In this document: one piece after another, positions 1 through 8,645 of the stretch
How the letters are laid out: every line of letters begins with the position of its first letter
Numbering within the stretch: position 1 is the first letter of the stretch
DNA from: an uncultured bacterium
GTDB taxonomy: Bacteria; Zixibacteria; MSB-5A5; CAIYYT01
Assembly (NCBI GenBank): GCA_903930455.1
Contig: CAIYYT010000070.1
Coordinates: 1-60,387 of the forward strand
Direction: 5' to 3'
DNA: 60,387 nt
Notes under the pieces: generated by a model
Databases searched by the model: none
The model's input: the letters and a program-made list of their open reading frames with translations, nothing else
What the model was told of the DNA's origin: nothing
Program-made: the position numbers and the translations under genes

Positions 1-709
1 AAGCAATCTGCGCGCCTGCATCGGAAGAGCGTAAATCGAGATTGCTTCGTTGTGCTCCACACCCTACATCACCTCTCCGCACTCCTCGCAATGACACGGT
101 CTGGGCTTTTTCAACAGTCACATAAAGCGATTTGTCGCCCGCACGAAAATGCTGTTGACAGGCAAGGGGCGAATTAACGTACATGGTGGGTGCAGAGAAG
201 GACAGAGACGTACTTCCGGAGCGTTACGAGTGCCGTGTAACAATCTAGTTGAGCAGATTCGAATCACTCTTGATGACCGGGACCGCTTGACCGGTTACCG
301 ATTTATTAAGCAGACTTGCAGGCAAGATGTTGGTGCGCGTTCGCTTCTGACCGAGTTTTTTCTCGGCCTAAGTGTCGAGGAGCTGCTTGCCATCGACAGC
401 GAGCGTTTGTTTGCAGTTTGCCGACCCGAGGACGATGTCAGTCGTTTTTTGCATCTCAAGCATCTGTTTGCGATCCAAGCCGTGCTGGAAGTCTACACAG
501 GTCACTCAAGTGGTGCAGGTAACTCCCCTTGCACTATTGCCGAAATCGGAGATGATCGGGGACAGGTTGTTATTGACGCCGACATTGATGTTGGGTTGGT
601 GACGGATAAGATCAAAGCCTGTGCCGGCTGTGGAAGTGACCTGCCGTCTTTTGAAGTGTAATGAAGACTCGAATCTGCGGTCTTTGTTCGCAGCTCAAGA
701 GCCTGCCAA
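1..709. other. Left edge, no supported gene
   Basis: I see no gene I can defend here. An open frame of about 170 codons runs on the + strand from 149 to 661, but it has no ribosome binding site, no recognisable motif and a composition like an antisense frame. The opposite strand reads protein-like over short stretches (for example 540-655) but is broken by stops, so a decayed minus-strand gene is possible. Positions 40-105 resemble the short 'gattgcttcg ... cctcgcaatgaca' sequences dispersed between genes in many bacterial genomes. That resemblance is from memory only. Confidence 0.4.
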
Positions 710-1288
710 CTAAAGCAGCGACAGAAAATATTGCTGGAACTTCGCTGATTTCGTCAATTCCGGATGGAATGCCGTCGCGATAACCTTTCCCTGTTGCACG
801 ATCACCGGTTCCTTGCGGCACTTGCCGAGCACTTGTACACCTTCGCCGATCGAGGACACTTTCGGTGCGCGGATAAACACCATCTCCAGCTTCTGATTCT
901 TGCCGTTGACTGTAAACTCGCCGTCGTCAACGAATGAATCAAACTGCCTGCCGTAGCCGTTACGATCCACAGTAATATCGAGCAGACCAAGCGGAGTAAG
1001 ACCGGGGTCGTTTTCAACTTGAGTTGCCAGCATGATCATGCCGGCGCAGGTGCCCCAAACCGGTTTTTTCGTAGCGAATTCCTTGATCGGATCGGCGATC
1101 TGCTGCGATTTGATGAAGCGGTCAATCACTGATGACTCACCGCCGGGAATGACGAGGCAGTCGATATTTGCCAGTTGCCAGCTTGATTTTACCAACTGCG
1201 TAAGGCAGCCAAGTTTGGCAAACACTTCCTGATGTTTGGCGAAATCTCCCTGAAAGGCCAGAATGCCAACCCAAGGTCTCGCTTTCAT
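710..1288 (-). CDS. pdxT: Pyridoxal 5'-phosphate synthase glutaminase subunit PdxT
   Basis: PdxT hydrolyses glutamine and channels ammonia to PdxS, which builds pyridoxal 5'-phosphate directly from ribose 5-phosphate and glyceraldehyde 3-phosphate (the DXP-independent route). The 192-residue protein has the class I glutamine amidotransferase features of the family: the N-terminal GILAFQGDF strand, the GGES oxyanion motif near residue 50, the nucleophile elbow GTCAGM near residue 80 with the catalytic Cys, and the C-terminal HPEL motif supplying the His and Glu of the triad. Length is normal for PdxT. The ATG overlaps the pdxS stop by four bases (ATGA), so the two subunits are translationally coupled. 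The cytosolic enzyme is a 12+12 complex in known relatives. Confidence 0.97.
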   Translation of the reverse strand: MKARPWVGILAFQGDFAKHQEVFAKLGCLTQLVKSSWQLANIDCLVIPGGESSVIDRFIKSQQIADPIKEFATKKPVWGTCAGMIMLATQVENDPGLTPLGLLDITVDRNGYGRQFDSFVDDGEFTVNGKNQKLEMVFIRAPKVSSIGEGVQVLGKCRKEPVIVQQGKVIATAFHPELTKSAKFQQYFLSLL

Positions 1289-2163
1289 CGATACTGTAGC
1301 TGTTCGTCCTTGGGTATCTTGCTGATCTCCAAACCTGGCATCGCCTCACCAAGCGAACGCGACGCTTGTAGCACGATCGCCGGATCATCATAGTGGCCGA
1401 CTGCAGTCACTATGGCCTTCGCTACCACTTGTGGATTGGAGGACTTGAAAATGCCAGAGCCGACAAACACTGCCTGTGCACGCAGCTTCATACAAAGCAC
1501 TGCGTCAGCAGGTGTGGCAATTCCACCGGCGGCAAAATTCGGCACCGGCAGGTCGCCAAGTTGCGCCGTCTTCTTCAGCAGTTCCATCGGTACCCGCATT
1601 TCCTTGGCGAGTTTTTTCATTTTCTCTGAGTTAAGTTTCTTCAGAGCGGCAATCTCGCCATAGATCATTCGCAGGTGTCTGACCGCCTCGACAATATTGC
1701 CCGACCCGGCTTCGCCCTTGGTGCGAATCATAGCTGCCCCTTCGTTGATGCGACGCATCGCCTCCCCGAGATTACGGCAGCCGCAGACGAACGGAATCTT
1801 GAAGGGATGTTTTATGATATGGTTTTCTTCATCGGCGGGAGTGAGCACTTCCGATTCGTCGATGAAATCAACTTTCAGTTCCTGCAGCAATTCGGCTTCA
1901 GCGAAGTGTCCGATACGGCATTTAGCCATCACCGGAATCTGCACCACGCGCTGAATTTCTTCAATTTTTTCAATTGCCGCCATCCGGGCGACACCACCGG
2001 CCTTGCGGATATCCGCCGGCACCCGCTCGAGCGCCATTACCGCCACGGCGCCGGCGTCCTCGGCGATCTTCGCCTGCTCGGCGTTAGTGACATCCATAAT
2101 CACGCCACCTTTGAGCATCTCCGCCAAACCGACCTTCAACTGATAGTCTTTATCTGCTAACAT
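1285..2163 (-). CDS. pdxS: Pyridoxal 5'-phosphate synthase subunit PdxS
   Basis: PdxS is the (beta/alpha)8-barrel synthase that condenses ribose 5-phosphate, glyceraldehyde 3-phosphate and PdxT-derived ammonia into PLP. The product is almost colinear with known Pdx[17 protein letters not shown] at the N terminus, the [10 protein letters not shown] segment carrying the second active-site lysine, and the glycine-rich phosphate-binding stretches [12 protein letters not shown] and FVGSGIF. I place the start at the ATG at 2163 (292 residues). An in-frame TTG lies at 2190, but the ribosome binding site (AAGGCGAGG) sits six bases before the ATG and 292 residues matches the family. PLP made here would serve the two PLP enzymes at 12819-15358. 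A 20-bp inverted repeat lies about 75 bases upstream. Confidence 0.97.
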   Translation of the reverse strand: MLADKDYQLKVGLAEMLKGGVIMDVTNAEQAKIAEDAGAVAVMALERVPADIRKAGGVARMAAIEKIEEIQRVVQIPVMAKCRIGHFAEAELLQELKVDFIDESEVLTPADEENHIIKHPFKIPFVCGCRNLGEAMRRINEGAAMIRTKGEAGSGNIVEAVRHLRMIYGEIAALKKLNSEKMKKLAKEMRVPMELLKKTAQLGDLPVPNFAAGGIATPADAVLCMKLRAQAVFVGSGIFKSSNPQVVAKAIVTAVGHYDDPAIVLQASRSLGEAMPGLEISKIPKDEQLQYR

Positions 2164-2236
2164 CGCAAACCTCGCCTTCTCTGACTCCAACTAACACCCT
2201 GCCCAATGATAATACGCAATATCAGGCACCCGGGGC

Positions 2237-2256
2237 TGCGCAAAACAGTTTGCGCA
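2237..2256. promoter_or_regulatory. 8-4-8 inverted repeat in divergent pdxS/M16 promoter region
   Basis: TGCGCAAA-ACAG-TTTGCGCA is a perfect inverted repeat with eight-base arms and a four-base spacer, between the divergent starts of pdxS (2163) and the M16 peptidase (2466). No T-run follows on either strand, so it is not a terminator. A dimeric regulator operator is the likeliest reading, but the regulator is unknown. Confidence 0.5.
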
Positions 2257-2366
2257 ACAACCCAATTTACACTGTCGGATTTCCAAAGGCAAGGGGAGAA
2301 CTTGGGTTGTATTACGAACCATACCTGTCAGGATTTCCCCAAGACTCCGAAGACACCGGTATTGGC

Positions 2367-2395
2367 TTGACAGTCTTGTAGCAACTGACTATTCT
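2367..2395 (+). promoter_or_regulatory. Sigma70-type promoter for the M16 peptidase pair
   Basis: TTGACA (2367-2372), a 17-base spacer and TATTCT (2390-2395) form a good -35/-10 pair. Transcription would begin near 2402, giving a leader of about 60 bases before the GTG at 2466. This argues against translation starting at an in-frame codon at 2406. Confidence 0.65.
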
Positions 2396-2465
2396 GCACC
2401 TTCAAATGACGACGAAGGAAGTACAACTTATTGAACATTCACTAAAATCCTCAAAGGAGCGGATC

Positions 2466-4259
2466 GTGGAGAGACGCATATTGTATGCAGTTTTCGTTTG
2501 CGTGATGATGACTTTCGCCGCTACGGTTCCTGCAGTCGCACAGACAATTGATGCCAAAGAGTACAAACTCGATAATGGCATGCAGGTGCTGATGGTAGAG
2601 CGGCACGATGCCCCGACAGTTATGGCTTCAATTTTCGCCCGGGTCGGTTCGGCGAACGAAGTTCCGGGTATTACCGGCATTTCGCATCTATTCGAGCACA
2701 TGATGTTCAAGGGAACCGAGACGATCGGGACAACCGATATCAAGCGCGACCTTGAAGTGATGGCTCAGCTTGACTCGCTGCGGGTGCTAATGCGGGCTGA
2801 AGAACGAACCATGCGTGAGGAATTGCGCCGGGGAAAGATCAAAGACATGCTCGATCCCGAGGCGAAGACTCCTCGTTATCGAGAAATCGAAGTTGTATTT
2901 GACAGTCTTATTCTCGAAGAGCGCAAATTGATCATCAAAGATCAACTTGATGAACTGTACACCAAGAACGGCGGCTATTTCCTGAACGCCTTTACATCTC
3001 AGGACATGACCGGATATTTTGTGCGTCTTCCCAAGAACAAGATGGAATTGTACATGTGGCTGGAGTCTGATCGTTTTAGCCATCCGGTTTTCCGGGAATT
3101 CTACTCCGAGCGAGATGTTGTCCGTGAGGAGCGTCGTCTAAGTTTGGAGTCGACGCCGACTGGACTGATCGAAGAGGATTTCAGCGCCATGTTCTGGAAG
3201 TCTTCATCATATCACTGGGAGGTACTCGGTTGGCCTTCCGATCTGAACGCGATTACTCGTGAGCAGGCCGATTCGTATTTTGGCACTTACTATGCGCCCA
3301 ACAACTTGACTATGATCCTCGTGGGCGATTTGAACCCTGATGAAATGATCAAGATGGTCAAGAAGTATTTCGAGCGCATTCCGCGTGGCAAAACGTCTCC
3401 TCCTGATGTCGTGACTCTCGAAGAGGCGCAGTATGGAGAAAAGCGGATGATTGCCGAAGCGGAAACCAGCCCGACGGCGGAAATCCAGTACCACACGGTG
3501 GCCTGGAAACATCCGGACAGCTATTCGTTGGAAGTGTTGGGTGGTATCATGGGCGGCAAGACCGGTCGGCTATACAAGAAACTGGTTGAGGAGAAGGGTA
3601 TTGCCAAGAGTTCAGGTGGTGGTGGGGGGGGACCGATGGGGGGGGGAGGTGGCCAGGCGGTGGATGCCTCTCAGGATTCGCGTAAGTACGCCGGAGCATT
3701 TGAGATATCCGCTGAGGGAATCTCAGGCGCCAAACCCGAGCAATTGGAAGCAGCAATTTACGAAGTCATCGATGAGTTGCAGAAAAATCCTGTGCCCGAG
3801 GACGAATTGCAGAAGGTCAAGAACCAGCTACGCGTGCAGAGCATTCGCTCCATTGACTTCATGTCGGGAATGGGTATTCTGTTTTTCCTTGGCGACAATG
3901 CCGCCAAGGGGGACTGGACCGAAGCCAACAACGGTCCCAAGAAATGCGATCTGGTAACCGCCGCCGACGTTCAGCGCGTGGCCAACACGTATTTCGCTAA
4001 AAATCAGCGAAATGTGCTGCTTATCAATACTAAAGTGGAATCTGCTGCCGGTGGTGAGGGTGGTGAGGATCCGCAGTTTACTCAGGCCGTGCAGATGGTC
4101 AAGTCGATGAAAGACCCAGCCAGACTTGAGAAAATGATCGGAATGTTCTCCATGCAGTTGGACAATGTTAAAGACCCCAAGGACAGATCTCAAATGGAGA
4201 AATTGCTGAAAATCGCCAACGATAAACTCAAAGAACTCAAGGCCGCCAAGGACAAATAG
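2466..4259 (+). CDS. M16 family zinc metallopeptidase, catalytic subunit (pitrilysin-like)
   Basis: A secreted M16B peptidase of 597 residues. The start is the GTG at 2466: a strong AAAGGAG lies six to seven bases upstream and the N terminus then becomes a clean signal peptide ending AVPAVAQ-like (VPAVAQ). The inverted zinc motif HLFEH is at about residues 74-78, and a glutamate-rich downstream helix (RDVVREERR) supplies the third ligand in this family. The C-terminal half is the usual second, non-catalytic M16 domain. A run of glycines (around residue 380-395, GGGGGG and MGGGGG) sits between the halves in the place of the hinge. It is 24 bases from a second M16 gene lacking the zinc motif, the usual active plus inactive heterodimer arrangement in the periplasm. 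Likely substrates are misfolded or signal-like peptides; this is family inference. Confidence 0.9.
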   Translation: MERRILYAVFVCVMMTFAATVPAVAQTIDAKEYKLDNGMQVLMVERHDAPTVMASIFARVGSANEVPGITGISHLFEHMMFKGTETIGTTDIKRDLEVMAQLDSLRVLMRAEERTMREELRRGKIKDMLDPEAKTPRYREIEVVFDSLILEERKLIIKDQLDELYTKNGGYFLNAFTSQDMTGYFVRLPKNKMELYMWLESDRFSHPVFREFYSERDVVREERRLSLESTPTGLIEEDFSAMFWKSSSYHWEVLGWPSDLNAITREQADSYFGTYYAPNNLTMILVGDLNPDEMIKMVKKYFERIPRGKTSPPDVVTLEEAQYGEKRMIAEAETSPTAEIQYHTVAWKHPDSYSLEVLGGIMGGKTGRLYKKLVEEKGIAKSSGGGGGGPMGGGGGQAVDASQDSRKYAGAFEISAEGISGAKPEQLEAAIYEVIDELQKNPVPEDELQKVKNQLRVQSIRSIDFMSGMGILFFLGDNAAKGDWTEANNGPKKCDLVTAADVQRVANTYFAKNQRNVLLINTKVESAAGGEGGEDPQFTQAVQMVKSMKDPARLEKMIGMFSMQLDNVKDPKDRSQMEKLLKIANDKLKELKAAKDK

Positions 4260-4283
4260 GGTAAGCGTCAAAGGAGAATGAAC

Positions 4284-5792
4284 ATGATTAGACAATACAG
4301 ATTGCTGTTCAGCCGGTCGATGACGATTGCCTTGATTGCGGTATTCGCCATCGTTCTGTCCTCTGCCTCTGGAATACTGGCAGACAAGATCGTAGACCAT
4401 CCCGACAAACTGAAATATGAGGAATTGAAATATCAGCCGCCTAAACCGGATGGCTACCGACATACATTGAAATGCGGTGTCACCGCTTATGTGGTGGAAA
4501 ATCCGGTAGTTCCGACTTTCGAATTGACGATTTTTATTCGAACCGGTTCCATCTACGAACCGGTGGAAAAAGCCGGATTGGCGGATCTGACCGGTTACCT
4601 GATGCGCAATGGCGGTGTTCAGGGAATGACCGCCAAGCAACTCGACGAACGGCTTGCTTACCTTGCCGGAGAAATCTCAGTCAATATCGGCGACTCGCGG
4701 GGTCGGGCCAGCCTATTTTGTCTGTCGAAGGACGTCGATGAAGGACTGGGGCTGCTGAAGGAGATCTTGCATACTCCGGTTTTCGATCAAGAGGCGCTTA
4801 CTCGCTACCGTGGGGATGTTCTCTCGGAAATGGAGCAGCGCAATTCCTCAGCGTCCGCCATTGAATCACGCGAGTGGCAGTTCCTAATGTATGGCGACCA
4901 TCCCTCCACGATTCCATTCCGTCAGACGGAACAATCGATTAATTCGATTACCCGCGACGACTTGATCGCTTTCCACCAGAAGTACTTCTTCCCGAAAAAC
5001 TTCATCCTTGCCGTTTCGGGAGATTTCAAGACCGCTGAGATTCTGACTAAGCTGGACAACATGCTTAGCGACTGGCCTGATCAGCAGTTGAATCTTCCAG
5101 CTATATCCGACCAGATTCCCTCTCCCAAGCCGGGCGTTTATATGATCAAGAAGGAAGATGTCAACCAGTCGCGCATCCGGGTAGGACATATTGGCGTCAA
5201 GCGGGATATTCCCGATCAGTATGCTCTGATGGTCATGAACGATATTCTTGGCGGCGGTGGTTTTAATTCGCGGATTGTGCGCCGGGTGCGCTCCGACGAA
5301 GGTTTGGCCTATAACGCCGGCAGTATGTTCGATCGTCCGGTTCTGTACCCGGGTACCTTCCAAGCATGGTTCCAAACCAAGCACGCTACTGCGGCATTCG
5401 GTACCAAACTGATTGTCGACGAAATCAAGCGTATCCGCGCCGAAAAATGCGACGCGGAGATAGTCGAAAATTCCAAAGCCAGTTTCATCAGCGACGTGGT
5501 CAATCCCTTCGCCAGCAAGAACAGTATTGTCAATACGTTCGCGGACGATGAATACACCCATCGCCCCGATGATTATTGGCAGAACTACACGAAAAACATG
5601 AAAGCCGTAACGCCGGATGATGTACTGGCCGTGGCGCAGAAATACTTGCATCCGGATCAGTTGGTGTTCCTGGTCATCGGTGATACGGAGGCCGTGCAGA
5701 AAGGATCGGATAAACACAACGAACGCTTCTCTGATTTTGGGCAAATCACGATCATACCGTTGCGTGACCCAAAAACCCTACAAATTAAGTAG
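4284..5792 (+). CDS. M16 family peptidase-like protein, non-catalytic partner
   Basis: About 502 residues with a signal peptide (hydrophobic MTIALIAVFAIVLSSASGILA). The fold is M16, but the zinc motif is absent: the position of HxxEH reads TGYLMRNGG, so it should not hydrolyse peptides itself. The C-terminal M16 features remain, including the DILGGGGFNSRIVRRVRSDEGLAY segment (quoted in part: LGGGGFNSR and R-x-x-x-GLAY) that binds substrate in this family. It follows the HLFEH-containing gene by 24 bases, so the two are read as one operon and probably one heterodimer. I prefer the ATG at 4284 over the one at 4278, because AAGGAG at 4271-4276 is then seven bases away. Confidence 0.88.
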   Translation: MIRQYRLLFSRSMTIALIAVFAIVLSSASGILADKIVDHPDKLKYEELKYQPPKPDGYRHTLKCGVTAYVVENPVVPTFELTIFIRTGSIYEPVEKAGLADLTGYLMRNGGVQGMTAKQLDERLAYLAGEISVNIGDSRGRASLFCLSKDVDEGLGLLKEILHTPVFDQEALTRYRGDVLSEMEQRNSSASAIESREWQFLMYGDHPSTIPFRQTEQSINSITRDDLIAFHQKYFFPKNFILAVSGDFKTAEILTKLDNMLSDWPDQQLNLPAISDQIPSPKPGVYMIKKEDVNQSRIRVGHIGVKRDIPDQYALMVMNDILGGGGFNSRIVRRVRSDEGLAYNAGSMFDRPVLYPGTFQAWFQTKHATAAFGTKLIVDEIKRIRAEKCDAEIVENSKASFISDVVNPFASKNSIVNTFADDEYTHRPDDYWQNYTKNMKAVTPDDVLAVAQKYLHPDQLVFLVIGDTEAVQKGSDKHNERFSDFGQITIIPLRDPKTLQIK

Positions 5793-5815
5793 AAGCAACC
5801 ACTGAAGACGTGAAA

Positions 5816-5850
5816 AGAAAAGCCCTCACAGCCGTGAGGGCTTTTCTCTT
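5816..5850. terminator. Bidirectional intrinsic terminator
   Basis: GAAAAGCCCTCAC (5817-5829), a four-base loop and GTGAGGGCTTTTC (5834-5846) form a perfect 13-bp stem flanked by A-rich and T-rich sequence. It serves the + strand M16 pair ending at 5792 and the minus-strand gene ending at 5908. Confidence 0.9.
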
Positions 5851-5907
5851 GGATTGGGCGGGCAAATTTCCTTGCCTGTTTACCCGAAAATTCTATTACT
5901 GATCCCA

Positions 5908-6615
5908 CTATTTCAATAGCAGCATCTTCCTGGCTTCGACATAATCGCCGACCTGCAAGCGATAAAGGTATACTCCCGAGGAGACCGTTTCCCCGTTCAT
6001 GTCCTTTCCGTCCCAAGTGGTCCGGAAAGCGCCGGCCGGAAGGCTACCTGTGACGAGGTTGGCAACTTCCTGACCGACGATATTATATATCTTCAGACTC
6101 GCGAACCCGGGGCGGGGCAAGGCAAAGCGAATTACAGTAGATGGGTTGAATGGGTTCGGATAGTTCTGAGCCAGCATGTATTCTTTGGGAATAAGTTGAT
6201 CCACGTCCTGCTCGACAGCAACTATCAGCGATGGAGTGAAATTGTTACCGCTACCGCTTGTGTCTGCCCGGACATTGACAAAAACCCGCTGGGTTGGGCT
6301 GAACACGCAACCGCCTCTGGATGGTGTTAGCGTGCCGGACCAGCTATACGGGACAGCAAACGAGTAGGCGCCATTCCCGCTGGCAATCACGACAGTGTCC
6401 GGCGTTCCATAAGTCAAAGTCGCGCCCGCTACACCGGCGGTGCCGGAAATCGTGACTACTGACGTATTGGCCAGCGTTACGGTTACTGTGATTGTGGCTG
6501 ATGTCGCGCCAGTTGCAGTTTGGAAAAACGTTCCGCCCGCAGAAGGCAGCAGCGAAACCGGTATGATTATTGCCATGGCGGCCACTGCGATCGATGTTGC
6601 CAGGATTCGACTCAT
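5908..6615 (-). CDS. Secreted protein with one carboxypeptidase-regulatory-like repeat and a type IX sorting tail
   Basis: About 235 residues. Order: signal peptide; a short TITVTVTL beta segment like that in the neighbour at 7639-8199; one repeat of about 65 residues of the type 'SGTAGVAGATLTYG ... GAYSFAVPY-WSGTLTPS ... F-P-RVF'; then a C-terminal FlgD-like domain of about 80 residues with NYPNPFNPSTVI, LKIYNIVGQEV, TTWDG and SSGVYLYRLQ. This last domain is the type IX (Por) secretion signal of FCB bacteria, so the protein should be exported through the outer membrane and attached to or released from the surface. Start: ATG at 6615 has GAGG five to six bases upstream; ATG at 6627 is an alternative. 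The tail is very similar at DNA level to that of the gene at 8646-9518. Confidence 0.85.
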   Translation of the reverse strand: MSRILATSIAVAAMAIIIPVSLLPSAGGTFFQTATGATSATITVTVTLANTSVVTISGTAGVAGATLTYGTPDTVVIASGNGAYSFAVPYSWSGTLTPSRGGCVFSPTQRVFVNVRADTSGSGNNFTPSLIVAVEQDVDQLIPKEYMLAQNYPNPFNPSTVIRFALPRPGFASLKIYNIVGQEVANLVTGSLPAGAFRTTWDGKDMNGETVSSGVYLYRLQVGDYVEARKMLLLK

Positions 6616-6639
6616 ATTAATCCTCATTCGCCCATCTTT

Positions 6640-7557
6640 CTATTTAATCGAGGCGTAGACTCTCGAATAGACCCCTGCACTGACTTTTTCGCCAACGACA
6701 TATGCATGGATGATGAACATAAATCGCTTGCCGCAATACTCCGTTCGCTCAGAAAAGTCAAGATACACTCGCACTTCCTTTGTTCCGTATGGCGGGAGAA
6801 CGAACTCATTCTCGCTGAACCTTAAGTAGGAAGCATCGGGAGCATCTTCGTATCCTTCAGTGAGCGCGGTTACCGAATTGCTTACCGTCAAGCTGCGTAA
6901 CCGCAACAATTGTTCATGTTCACTGTGGTTAGATACTGTCAGAACCGAACCCTTTCGGGTTTCCGGATCATAGATCGTCCCCAGTTCTACATCATCCAAA
7001 AACATCTTCTCCGGATTCAGCACAAGCTCGACGCTGGCATCGGAAGACTTGACTATCTCATTTACCGGTGCTTTCGTGGCGTCGGTAGTGAAGATTATCC
7101 TGGATTTCAGCCCTAAACCTAAAGACATCGCACGGCCTGCGAGAGCCACAGTATGAGACCAAATCGCTACCTGATACTTTTTCCCGAGGTACCGATTTTC
7201 GTCCGGGATGGACAGTGTAATGTCCGATAGAGCAATCTCGTCTGGGCCCAGCACAAAGGTGTCCTGGCTCAGCTTCAACCATGAAATGTCCGGAATCGGG
7301 CTTGCGCCCTTCTTCAACTCCGAACTGTCCGGTGACAGAATATCCATTTTCAAAGCCACACTATCGTCGCAGTCATTGGTGACGCCCAGACGCAGGTTCG
7401 CCAACTGCTTCAAGCTGTAGGTCTGGCCCACCTGCAGGTTCTCGACAACTACTTCACCCAACCCGGTGCTCAGCCCTCCCGCTTGCAGGGGGGTGGCAAC
7501 AACGAGTGTCAGGACAAATAGCCAGGCAGTTGCAAATCCATTTGATGCGATTTTCAT
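6640..7557 (-). CDS. Secreted protein with two homologous beta-sandwich repeats, unknown role
   Basis: 305 residues with a signal peptide (hydrophobic AWLFVLTLVVATPLQA). I do not recognise a named family with certainty. Two segments match each other: around residues 90-140 (SWLKLSQDTFVLGP ... YLGKKYQVAIWSH) and around 245-295 (SYLRFSENEFVLPP ... YCGKRFMFIIHAY). This indicates an internal duplication of an immunoglobulin-like domain. The FVLxP ... GK pattern recalls DUF916/fimbrial-chaperone-like or ASH-type domains, which is a weak comparison. There is no sorting tail and no C-terminal membrane anchor, so it is probably periplasmic or on the cell surface via a partner. AGGAG lies nine bases before the ATG. 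It sits between two small secreted proteins on the same strand, 24 bases before the sorted repeat protein, suggesting a shared envelope structure. Confidence 0.7.
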   Translation of the reverse strand: MKIASNGFATAWLFVLTLVVATPLQAGGLSTGLGEVVVENLQVGQTYSLKQLANLRLGVTNDCDDSVALKMDILSPDSSELKKGASPIPDISWLKLSQDTFVLGPDEIALSDITLSIPDENRYLGKKYQVAIWSHTVALAGRAMSLGLGLKSRIIFTTDATKAPVNEIVKSSDASVELVLNPEKMFLDDVELGTIYDPETRKGSVLTVSNHSEHEQLLRLRSLTVSNSVTALTEGYEDAPDASYLRFSENEFVLPPYGTKEVRVYLDFSERTEYCGKRFMFIIHAYVVGEKVSAGVYSRVYASIK

Positions 7558-7638
7558 TTTGTGTTCTCCTAAAGAAATAAAGCAGAGATTCCGATTCTCC
7601 GCTTCTTCTTCTCACAATCCGCCTCGTTGCCGATCAGC

Positions 7639-8199
7639 CTAGCTGCCCGCTGTTATTGTAACCGTGATAGACCTCTGCGCTAAAGTTGTCGAGGTTGCAG
7701 GCGCTTCTAACTGCAACCACAAATTCCGGTTTGCGGTCGTCAGAACGGAGGCGCCACTTTGCCCGGCAGTGCCGTTGCCGAAGTCCGTGGCAGTGCATGC
7801 TGTCGGAATTGTGGTCAGCACATCCTCGGCACCGAAAGTGGCTCCCGGCGCTGCAGTGCTAAACATGGCGCTTAATTGATATTCATTCAAATTTGCGGGG
7901 TTTCCTACGGTCCAACCCGCAGGGGTAGTCGCGGACGTCAGGCTCAGCGAATACGTCTCAGTGCCTTCGCCATCATTATTAACTACTATCGCTGTTCCCG
8001 AAACAGTCGTGCTCCCCAACGCCAGTGGTGTTCCGACAGTACCAAAAGCGACTAGTCCGCCACTCGTCACATTTACACTAACGCCCGAAAGAGTCACGGT
8101 GACAGTGACGTCGGCGGTCCCGGCGGCCTGAACAGGCGACACCCACAATACCGCTACCAGAGCAGCCATTGCGCACATTGATGAAAATACAGTCTTCAT
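7639..8199 (-). CDS. Small secreted beta-rich protein, fimbrial/coat-like
   Basis: 186 residues: signal peptide (MCAMAALVAVLWVSPVQA) then a threonine/valine/alanine-rich mature chain that opens with TADVTVTVTLSGVSVNVTSG and ends with RSITVTITAGS. The alternating beta pattern and low charge are typical of a secreted single-domain beta-sandwich, in the style of pilin-like or WxL-like surface proteins; no family is recognised. Start: the ATG at 8199 is preceded by GATGAAGGA four to five bases away and directly yields the signal peptide. An in-frame ATG at 8268 lies in a duplicated copy of the same initiation region and would add an implausible charged leader. The neighbours at 6640 and 5908 share its TVTVTL motif or its secreted nature. 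Confidence 0.7.
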   Translation of the reverse strand: MKTVFSSMCAMAALVAVLWVSPVQAAGTADVTVTVTLSGVSVNVTSGGLVAFGTVGTPLALGSTTVSGTAIVVNNDGEGTETYSLSLTSATTPAGWTVGNPANLNEYQLSAMFSTAAPGATFGAEDVLTTIPTACTATDFGNGTAGQSGASVLTTANRNLWLQLEAPATSTTLAQRSITVTITAGS

Positions 8200-8298
8200 T
8201 TTTCCTTCATCCCTTTTGATGGTTCTTGGTTGTGTCATTTTGGTGAGTGATAAAGAAGCAGTTTTCATTCTTTCTCCGTCCCTTTTCTTAATGGTCCT
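8190..8298 (-). repeat. Duplicated translation-initiation region
   Basis: Minus-strand sequence 8298-8259 (AGGACCATTAAGAAAAGGGA through ATGAAAACTG) is repeated imperfectly at 8226-8190 (AGAACCATCAAAAGGGATGA through ATGAAGACTG). Each copy has a ribosome binding site and an ATG followed by AAA/AAG ACTG, and the two ATGs (8268 and 8199) are in frame. Confidence 0.7.
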
Positions 8299-8645
8299 TG
8301 ATCTTATCTTCCTTGAATAGTCACAGTTCCCCTTGGTTCTATTATCGGTCAATAGTCGCTAGATTTCAGGTGAGTCTCAGATTCCTGTTGCCAGTACTGA
8401 GCAGAAGTCACCATTAGGATCGAGGAGTATCGATTTTGGGACAAAGTAGTCGTCGGTGTTTCAACGCGAAACCAATTGACGGCGATGATGGGGCCATCAG
8501 GGGGCTAAGAGCGTAGGTGGCGTGACTGGTTCCGTGATAAGAAGCTGCCGTTCGAGGTGAACGAGTTGTGACCGTTCTGGCAGTCAAAAAACCGGGCGGA
8601 CAGATTATTTGGTCTGTCCGCCCAGATATCGTATCAAGAAAGCCA
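8200..8645. other. Intergenic region of the surface-protein cluster
   Basis: It contains the duplicated leader (8190-8298) and the terminator of the gene at 8646-9518 (8586-8623). The stretch 8300-8585 holds no open frame with protein character and no RNA motif I recognise. It is the place to expect the promoter of the 8199 gene, but I could not identify a convincing -35/-10 pair. Confidence 0.5.
8586..8623 (-). terminator. Intrinsic terminator of the 8646-9518 gene
   Basis: Read on the minus strand, GGGCGGACAGA and TCTGTCCGCCC form an 11-bp perfect stem (8623-8594) with an eight-base loop, followed by GG and six T (8591-8586). It isolates the sorted repeat protein from the three secreted genes downstream. 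Confidence 0.9.

Noticed and set aside
149-661. Open frame of 170 codons on the + strand at the left edge
   Set aside because: No ribosome binding site, no motif and antisense-like composition; reported only as an unsupported possibility.
2406-2465. Upstream in-frame start for the M16 peptidase
   Set aside because: It lies at the predicted transcription start, lacks a ribosome binding site and would precede the signal peptide with a charged leader.
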